In this document: piece by piece, positions 57,668-64,000 of the stretch | How the letters are laid out: the number at the start of each line of letters is the position of its first letter | How positions within the stretch are numbered: the first letter of the stretch is position 1 | Source: Lucinisca nassula | Taxonomy: Eukaryota > Mollusca > Bivalvia > Lucinida > Lucinidae | NCBI GenBank assembly: GCA_963580285.1 | Contig: OY757013.1 | Coordinates: 153,005,900 to 153,069,899, forward strand | Reading direction: 5' to 3' | DNA: 64,000 bases | Made by a program: the position numbers and the translations under genes | The notes under the pieces: model-generated | Databases searched by the model: none | The model's input: the letters and a program-made list of their open reading frames with translations, nothing else | What the model was told of the DNA's origin: nothing

Positions 57668-57992
57668 ATGAGGCGGTTCTAACGACCACACACAACCTAC
57701 GTTTGCTGTATAAATAAGAAAATAAATCAGGGATTTTCACCAGAAAAGTAGCCATTTTGGAGATGTGAAAAACGCTCTGTCACACGGGTATGTTATCGTA
57801 ATGCTTACAGGTTCATTCCTGCCGAAGCATATGTAGTATACATGCTGTGGAACCAGGTTTCCGTGCCAACAGCCCAATATTCCTCTTCAGTCGCCATAGC
57901 ATACTGGTTGGTCCATGTTCCGTGACTTTTCGCATGATTGTAGGCTGCAGTGATCTAGAGCGAAACCAAACAACATATTTGGGACGATTGTT

Positions 57993-58262
57993 CATTACGA
58001 AAAACACGCCTATATAAATAAATTGTAAACTTTACCACCGAAATAAAGAGAAAATTTAAGATAAAAATGTGTGATATGTTTCTTATTTCTGCTCTTAATA
58101 TAGATTGCGGGTACTCGTTAGGACCGCCTCGTCAATCGAGTGCCAAAACCTATGTATTGCAAGAGAAATAAGAAAGATAATGTATACCCCCGTAAACCCC
58201 AGTTTTCTCTATTTAAAGTGGGGTTTAGGGGGTTTTCATTTCACGGACCTATTCAGGTGATG
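57993..58262 (+). mobile_element. Chimeric palindromic MITE: type A left half, type B right half
   Basis: The left half is type A (CATTACGAAAAACACGCC, TTTCTGCTCTTAATATAG). After the damaged core (GGACCGCCTCGTCAATCGAG) the right half is type B (AAAACCTATGTATTGC, AAAGTGGGGTTTAGGGGG, CGGACCTATTCAGGTGATG). Confidence 0.8.
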
Positions 58263-58316
58263 GTAACAAACTACACAAACTTCCCGCCTCCCGCCCCCAA
58301 CCCCATAACAACCGCT

Positions 58317-58594
58317 CATTTCGAAAACATGCCTATACCAATACATTGTAACCTATCGCCGAAAAATGGAAATTTTAAGATCAAAGATTGTGATATTTTT
58401 CTTATTTCTGCTCAAAATATAGATTGTGGGTACTCGTTAGAACCGATTCATTGAGGCGGTTGTAACGAGTACCCACAATCTATATTTTAGAGCAGAAATT
58501 GGGAAAAATAAGTTTTACCCCGGTAAACCCCAGTTTTACTGTATAAAAGTGGAGTTCAAGGTGGTCAAAATAATACAGGCGTGTTTTCGAGATG
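58317..58594 (+). mobile_element. Palindromic MITE type A, copy A9
   Basis: Starts CATTTCGAAAACATGCC and ends GGCGTGTTTTCGAGATG, with core TAGAACCGATTCATTGAGG. Confidence 0.88.
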
Positions 58595-58724
58595 TAACCA
58601 CGTTCAAAATCCAGGTACATGTTATTTATAGCAGCGCTAGTCTTCACCCTAAGGCGTAAAAGCTCTGATAACTTTTCGCAGATGGATGTGTTTGCTATCG
58701 GGAAATACTCACTGAATATTTAGA

Positions 58725-59440
58725 ATGATATCGATAGATTAAGATGTTGGGCACGGAAATGGGCATGAGATTTCAGCCCGTTAAATGCAATATTATGCAG
58801 ATACATGTAACAAGGACAATAACAAATAAAATTATGGCTTCATTAGAAGGAACGGTCCTCGAAATTGTATATTCATACCACACACACTTTGAGATGGAAT
58901 ACACACCTTTGCAACATTTGTACTAAGGCAAATAGAACGCTTGGTTTCCTGAGATGAAATCTTTATCAGTGATCTCAGGATGTGAAGGAGACAGCATATA
59001 AGGGACTTGTTCGCCCAATCTTGGAATATGGTAGTTGTATCCGGGACACCAGTGGAGTGGTCCTTGATGAAAAAATTGAAAAATGTCAGAATTGAGCTGC
59101 TAGATTTGTAACAAGCAATTACAGCTTTGAAACTGGGAGCATGACTGGAATACTAGGAAAATTAAGATGTGAGTCTTTCAAGAAAAGGAGAAAAGACAGT
59201 GGGCTCATACTTTTATACAAAGGTCTAAAGGGTGCTGCTAGCAACCATCAGATGACCTTGTTCCCCCAGCTAGGCACTTCAGAAATCATCAGTCATAGGC
59301 GTTTCAGAACTGACATTTATAAAGAATCATTCTTCCCCGAACCATTAGAGATTGGAACCCCTTCCCGATTCATTTATTTCGACAGCTGAAGGTGCTGAGG
59401 ATTGTGTAGCTATGTTTACCTCTTTGGCTAGAGCTAGGGA
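58725..59440 (+). pseudogene. LINE H: reverse transcriptase C-terminal remnant
   Basis: Frames broken by indels read RCWARKWG..RFQPVKCNIMQI just after where a catalytic motif would be, then YKGLVRPILEYGSC, ARFVTSNYSFETGSMTGILG, RRKDSGLILLYKGLKGAA and DIYKESFFPEPL. This order is the thumb and C-terminus of a CR1-like LINE. The palm is absent. Confidence 0.75.
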
Positions 59441-60443
59441 CTAACTTCTCATATCACAGGTCCTGGTGTATGAATGTCATTTGACGTGTCACCAGTAACA
59501 ATTCTGGTTCTGATGATCAACATTGTTTGCTTACAGTTCAGGAATATAAGAGTGGAACGAACCTGTCTAGTCCCCGTTTAAGGGGAATGGGAACACCTTC
59601 AGGGGAGGCAACTCCTGCAAAATTATTTTTGTCTCCCATGTCAGTTGGGGTCAACTATTAAAGGACAGAATCAAATTAAAGAGTAGACCCCTTTTTCACT
59701 GGAACAGGGCTTATAGAAAAGCGAACAGGAAGTTCCAAAAGTTGTCTCCCTTTGAAAAATGGCTGAAAAATCTGCCAGATGTTCCGCTCCCCTTAAGTAC
59801 CATTTTCCAGACAATTAAGCATCCAGTGTTGTTAAAGCTTTGATTTTTAGCTCGCAGGAAGCGCTATTTGCACTACTCCCAGCGTCGGCGCTAGCGTAAG
59901 AATTGGTGCTGGCGTTGGAATCAGCGTCGGCGTCCACATTTACGTTTCTGTTTTAAGAATGAGCTCATAATTTCCAAACCGTGTGATAGATTTAGTTCAT
60001 ATTTTGTATGATCCCAGATATACGTGTAGATCCAAAAGTTTATTCAGCAATACCCTCGCCCATGTCAGTGACCTCAGTGAGCTTTCTTTTTCATGAAGCA
60101 GGTTATTCCATTTATTCCATCCACTCCATATGCGTTCCCTTCCCTTACGCTAATTTTGACATTCTCGCTGACACCACTCCATTCCATATTCGTCCGTTTA
60201 GTAACTCACCCTGGATTTTAAAGTATGTGAAAGACAATAGTTCTTGATAGTATGAGCATACTCGTGCACGAGAATATTGTCCTGTTTGTTGTAAGGATCC
60301 TTGGAATTACAGAGCACGTTGTCCTCAACTATAACACCCCGCTGTCCTCCTGTCCCCGCAAGTGAAGAGTAGGTTCGTCCATCAAATGTACATTGGGAAT
60401 GACAGTGCCCTGCACAACCTACAGATAAGATATATCCCTGCTA
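59441..60443. other. No gene recognised
   Basis: About 1 kb. A short stretch of imperfect GGCGTTGG / AGCGTCGGCG hexamer-like repeats at about 59880-59935 is the only structure noted. Confidence 0.5.
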
Positions 60444-60534
60444 GCATTCTACATAAATCTACAGCGGGCCGTTAGCGGCCCGTCAGCTACCCTGACGGGC
60501 CGCTAACGGCCCGCTGTAGATTTATGTAGAATGC
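60444..60534 (+). repeat. Perfect 43-bp-arm palindrome
   Basis: Arms GCATTCTACATAAATCTACA plus GCGGGCCGTTAGCGGCCCGT plus CAG, and the exact complement, separated by a 5-nt loop CTACC. GC-rich against an AT-rich background. Confidence 0.97.
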
Positions 60535-60576
60535 TTACTGGGATGCTATCCTGCTGAACAGAACAACCGCTACCTT

Positions 60577-60690
60577 TTCCAAACAGTGTAGCTACAGATC
60601 AGATGGCTTCTACGCTGTTTGCCATGCAGTTTGTGACTGAATGCATCATATCACGAAATTTGATTGATTGATAATTGGACATGGGTATGG
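60577..60690 (+). repeat. Rep6-type segment without hairpin partner
   Basis: AAACAGTGTAGCTACAGATC, AGATGGCTTCTACGCTGTTT, then TGATTGATTGATAATTGG. It resembles the interior of the TTAA MITE at 11641-11845 with half the hairpin missing. Confidence 0.55.
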
Positions 60691-60701
60691 CTAAATTTAA
60701 G

Positions 60702-60872
60702 AAATAGATCAGCTCTAACTGTGATTTGTTGTGTAATAAATCACAGTTTGGAGGTCAGTTGTAAAGTAGACAAATCACGAGCGCGTAGCGCGCGTGATTT
60801 GTCTACTGACAACTGACCGACAAACTGTGATTTATTACCCAACAAATCACTGGCTAGAGCTGATCTATTTCG
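60702..60872 (+). repeat. Long imperfect palindrome
   Basis: Arms AATAGATCAGCTCTA, GTGATTTGTTG, AATAAATCACAGTTTG, GGTCAGTTGTAAAGTAGACA, each matched by its complement on the right, around a centre GCGCGTAGCGCGC. Related half-arms recur at 61110-61140. Confidence 0.9.
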
Positions 60873-61225
60873 ATTCTAACACGCTGAAAATCGGCAATAA
60901 TGTTGTTGTTTCCTTCAAAATCTCACAACTTTTCGCCATTGTTAGAAGAAATCCCGCTAAAATTGTCGACTGAAACACATGCATTTATATCCTTTTCTAA
61001 CGTTTTCGATGCGAGAAAATGACGTTACACCGTCTAACGTCAAGTAAATCGACTAGTGAAGTCATAAATTTGCAGTTTTTAATGACGTCACACGTCACGC
61101 TCTTCCGAGCTGTGATTTGTTGCAGAATAAAACACAGTTATTATGCATTGCCTATATAGGCGTGCTGTGTTAGAATAATTTATTCAGTTTGATAAACATA
61201 GATAAGGTTGCTATATTGTGATAAT

Positions 61226-61358
61226 TGAAGGATAGTTTTTGTTAAATCCCCATAAAAACCTATGTTGTGGGTATTCATTAGAACCGCCTCGACGAGGCGG
61301 TTCTTATGAATACCCACAACGTAGATTTATACTGAGAAATAAGGAAAACTATCCTTCA
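61226..61358 (+). mobile_element. Palindromic MITE type C
   Basis: 133 bp with perfect 14-bp ends TGAAGGATAGTTTT / AAAACTATCCTTCA. The core is the familiar TTGTGGGTATTCATTAGAAC then CGCCTCGACGAGGCGG and complement. The outer parts of types A and B are absent. Confidence 0.85.
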
Positions 61359-61661
61359 GTCACAAAATACCAATGACAAGGGTTAATAAAGCATGACCAA
61401 ATAAGATCAGGGCCCAGGATTACAATGCGTACTTAAATTTTAAGTACCTACTTAAACTAAGTATTTACTTAACTGGCGTATAAAGTGAACTACAAAGAAA
61501 TTCGTTCGTTTAAGTCGACAATTAACCAAAGAAAATACTTAAATATTTAAGGTAACCCAGGTAGGTACCTTAACTTTTAAGATTTGACCTTGACACATGA
61601 ATGTATATATATCAACAACGGTAAACCTAAGTGCTTTTATTTGTTCGAAATCACCAGTGAT

Positions 61662-61731
61662 GCCCGATAGCTCAAAAGGTAGAGTGTTCTCTTGACATGC
61701 GAGAGGTCCTGCGTTCGAGTCTCGATCGGGC
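61662..61731 (+). other. tRNA-like sequence, anticodon region GAC
   Basis: The acceptor stem GCCCGAT / ATCGGGC is perfect (7 bp), and a T-run starts 2 nt after the 3' CCA-like end. The A box (TAGCTCAAAAGG) and B box (GTTCGAGTC) are imperfect. The anticodon stem has a mismatch and the T stem pairs poorly. It is a pseudo-tRNA or SINE head rather than a working tRNA-Val. Confidence 0.5.
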
Positions 61732-61851
61732 CATTTTTTTTCTCCCTGTGGGGCAAGTCTACTTGCCATATAGGTACTGGGATGTATTTCTCCCTGATGT
61801 GTTAAAGTGTGCGACGAACAGAGCTGTGTAAAAACTTCCTTTTACATAATA

Positions 61852-63128
61852 CTGTTTATCATATGACGTTATTGATAAGCAGTGGATAATGCCGTGTAAT
61901 AAAAATCGTATGACCACACCTGTAATAACACTTTGGCGGGATAGTTTAATCATATTTTATTGCATATAATAATAAGCAACGGGGTTGGGCCACAAGTTCT
62001 CTCAACATTAGTTACGGCCCTTCCCCTACAGTTACATACACAGTTTCATTAAGCACGTGGTAATAGCAAACACACAATAAAGAAAAAACATATGTTGAAG
62101 TAAATACATAAATAAATAAACAAATAAATAGATAAATAAATAAATAAAAATGGTATTGTCGAGAGAATCTGTTAGTCGTGGTAGCCGTACATAAGAGGAA
62201 ACAGGTAAACATCAACAGATGGATGATTTGATTACATTAAGAATTATTAAATCGTTTTGTGTCTTTAATGAACTTTTGGACAGCATTGAAAATAAGTGAA
62301 TTTTCTAATCCGGTCAAAGATCCATCACCGTATAGAATTGTATTCAAGTTTGCCGATCAGACAAGGGTACCCAACCACATTCCCTATAAAGATTTACTAA
62401 ATACACTGACCTTGTAAGACCTGTTACAACCCTAGCAGCTTCATTCTGTAATTTTTCTAAACTTTGCATGTCTTGGACAGAACAGCCATCCCATACTATT
62501 GAGGAATATTCAAGAATAGGTAGTACGTACGAAATATATATCTGGTTTAAAGCAGATCTACTGAATTTATATTTTAATTTTCGCATAATCCCTATGACTT
62601 TGGATGCACTAGTTATTATATTTTCTACATGTGTGTGCCATTGGCCATTATTACTAAATGTTAAACCCAGATGTTTATGATTTTCTACGAACTTTATTGG
62701 GGTATTATCGAAGAGAATCTGGGGGTAATTTTCGAATTGTTTTAAAGTGAAAAATACTGCCTCGGTTTTTAAGGGATTGAAGGTGATCAACCATTGCTTG
62801 GCCCACGCAGAAAGAATAAGTAAGTCGTGATTTATGATTCCTTCTATATCAGCAATTGAGGATGCTGCACAAAACAGTGAGCTATCATCAGCAAATAGTC
62901 GCAAATTTGGCGGGATTACGTAACGTCATGACGACGTCCATGTCAACCATGCATTTTCTGTGAAGAAAAGTGTCAAATTCGATGGCGATAGAATCTAATT
63001 TCAAGTGGCCAAATGATAAACAGAATCTTACACTCGTGGTCACTTCATATGAATTTTATGAAACTCGCCAAAGGCTCGTTTCATAAATTTCATATGAAAT
63101 GACCACTCGTGTATGACCCTCTATATAA
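61852..63128 (+). mobile_element. Rep4-related MITE split by LINE F
   Basis: The left piece (61852-61942) has TTATCATATGACGTTATTG and GTGGATAATGCCGTGTAAT. The right piece (62917-63128) has TACGTAACGTCATGACGAC, CAGAATCTTACACTCGTGG, the hairpin TTTCATATGAAATGACC with its partner, and ends GACCCTCTATATAAT. The pieces share a Rep4 layout but diverge in sequence. Confidence 0.75.
61943..62905 (-). pseudogene. LINE F: 5'-truncated, internally deleted reverse transcriptase copy
   Basis: Flanked by TTTGGCGGGAT at 61932-61942 and 62906-62916, an 11-bp target duplication. The reverse frame 62344-62904 starts at the catalytic motif (RLFADDSSLF) and continues ITFNPLKTEAVFFTLKQ, KHLGLTFSNNGQWHTH, EYSSIVWDGCS, RVVTGLTRSVYLVNLY. 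After about 62344 the C-terminal region jumps to the last 35 or so residues (TILYGDGS, FNAVQKFIKDTKRFN), so the middle, including the knuckle, was deleted. The 3' region with a TAAA-repeat (62097-62150) and CCGTAACTAATGTTG matches the LINE D 3' region. Confidence 0.88.
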
Positions 63129-63208
63129 TACTGGTGACAGGGCAATAATTAATTGTTTGGTGCGGAAGGTTATTATGCGTGAGAGGGGGTCCTAAATGAC
63201 TCGGTTGT

Positions 63209-63209
<1 letters not shown>

Positions 63210-63240
<31 letters not shown>

Positions 63241-63245
63241 TGCGC

Positions 63246-63291
<46 letters not shown>

Positions 63292-63311
63292 ACAGGGGGG
63301 GGGGGGGTCGG
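63210..63311 (+). repeat. (TG)n with GCGT interruptions and G-run
   Basis: Complex microsatellite: TG-repeat, GTGCGTGCGTGCG, TG-repeat, then a run of about 12 G. Frames across it are artefacts. Confidence 0.95.
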
Positions 63312-64000
63312 CGCAGGGGGGTCGGCGCATATCACTTTTGTTTGTTAGTGTAAAACTGATCCTGTGGCACATCGGGTCCATGTTCCTACGCTTATGCCCT
63401 GCTAGTTTTACGAGTGAGGCGAAGGTGACGTGTATCTTGCGTCACTGGGGCGTCCAGCTGATTGTGACAAGGCCTGCTTTCCTAGCAGCAGGTAATGATA
63501 GAGGGGAATGTTGTTATTTCTTCTGTTTCTGCACATCCAATCATTTGCCTCTTCTCCCTGCCTGGAAATGCTCAATAAAAATGAGGCGTTCACCTCCCTT
63601 TGTAAGCTCGTGCATGTAAGTAATTAAGTGTGTTTGTGAGTGAGTGAGCGCTTTATGTCTCACCTCACTCATAAAAAGACGGGGAAATCCAAGATCGAAT
63701 GTACAGTGATTTTATATTCATGTTTTTTTTTTTCTTTTTTTTTTTTTTTGTTGTTTTTTTTTTTACTCCGACTGGAGCTATGGTTTTCTCCGTGTTTGTC
63801 TGTATGATGTTTGATCGTGTCCTTAATGACTTTATCAGCTACATACATGTAATGATGACAACCGAAAACAATATTGTAGCTTGGGTAAAGTGTCGGAGTC
63901 TTCCCTGTTCTTCACCATAGCGCAGAATATGTTTATTTTCTTAATTATCGACTCTACCGGGTTGTTTTGAATATTATTCAATACGACTAACGGCATGAGA
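63312..64000. other. No gene recognised; T-rich run
   Basis: T-rich low-complexity sequence at 63721-63767. A segment at about 63420-63470 (CGTGTATCTTGCGTCACTGG, GTCCAGCTGATTG) resembles 2340-2385, suggesting one more dispersed repeat. No coding frame is supported. Confidence 0.5.

Larger units (their letters stand above)
54616..57803 (-). mobile_element. Type B MITE copy B8, split in its core by LINE D
   Basis: The left piece (54616-54752) runs CATGATAACAAGTCCG to TTAGAACCGCC. The right piece (57668-57803) runs TGAGGCGGTTCTAACG through CCATTTTGGAGATGTGAAA to GTATGTTATCGTAATG. The two halves together equal one ordinary type B element, with the break in the loop of the palindrome. Confidence 0.85.

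Noticed and set aside
61662..61731. Functional tRNA-Val
   Set aside because: The acceptor stem is perfect, but the T stem and anticodon stem are poor and the A box is off consensus.

Overview
This is eukaryotic, repeat-dominated DNA. Codon-dense genes and bacterial operons are absent. No coding region can be assigned with confidence to the host, and most of what can be read is mobile-element sequence. The mix suggests a marine invertebrate, most likely a bivalve mollusc: several decayed non-LTR retrotransposon (LINE) lineages, tRNA-headed SINEs, a satellite with a unit of about 150-160 bp, and very many short palindromic non-autonomous DNA elements (MITEs). That taxonomic guess rests on general familiarity with such genomes, not on a marker gene.

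Layout. 0-13 kb: dispersed repeats, satellite blocks split by later insertions, and a broken RNase H-containing LINE (2.5-5.3 kb). 13-23 kb: a SINE, a reverse-strand LINE with endonuclease and reverse transcriptase (13.7-16.75 kb), and a cluster of palindromic MITEs. 23.2-29.1 kb: a 5902-bp element with AG...CT termini, composite inverted repeats and a 6-bp target duplication (CCTGTA), which is the Polinton/Maverick signature. It carries three adjacent intronless genes of virus-like families, a tRNA-like gene and three kinds of hairpin array. 29.3-33.6 kb: a 4.2-kb foldback element whose two arms each hold about four and a half copies of a roughly 490-bp unit. 34-36.3 kb: a 5'-truncated LINE with an intact 3' half. 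36-48 kb: MITEs, SINE-like repeats and LINE debris. 48.6-52 kb: a reverse-strand LINE. 54.7-57.7 kb: a LINE inserted in the hairpin core of a MITE. 58-64 kb: LINE remnants, long palindromes, tRNA-like sequences and microsatellites.

The elements are layered, and their nesting gives relative ages. A TTAA-type MITE and a palindromic MITE both sit in one older MITE. LINEs interrupt MITEs. A SINE-like element interrupts the satellite with a 10-12 bp target duplication.

The most unusual object is the 23.2-29.1 kb element. Its ends keep a hairpin shape while the hairpin sequence differs between left and right. A separate 235-bp palindrome at 17.9 kb shares its terminal sequence. The second is the set of MITEs that share one conserved core palindrome (GTGGGTACTCGTTAGAACC and its complement) but carry at least three different kinds of end.
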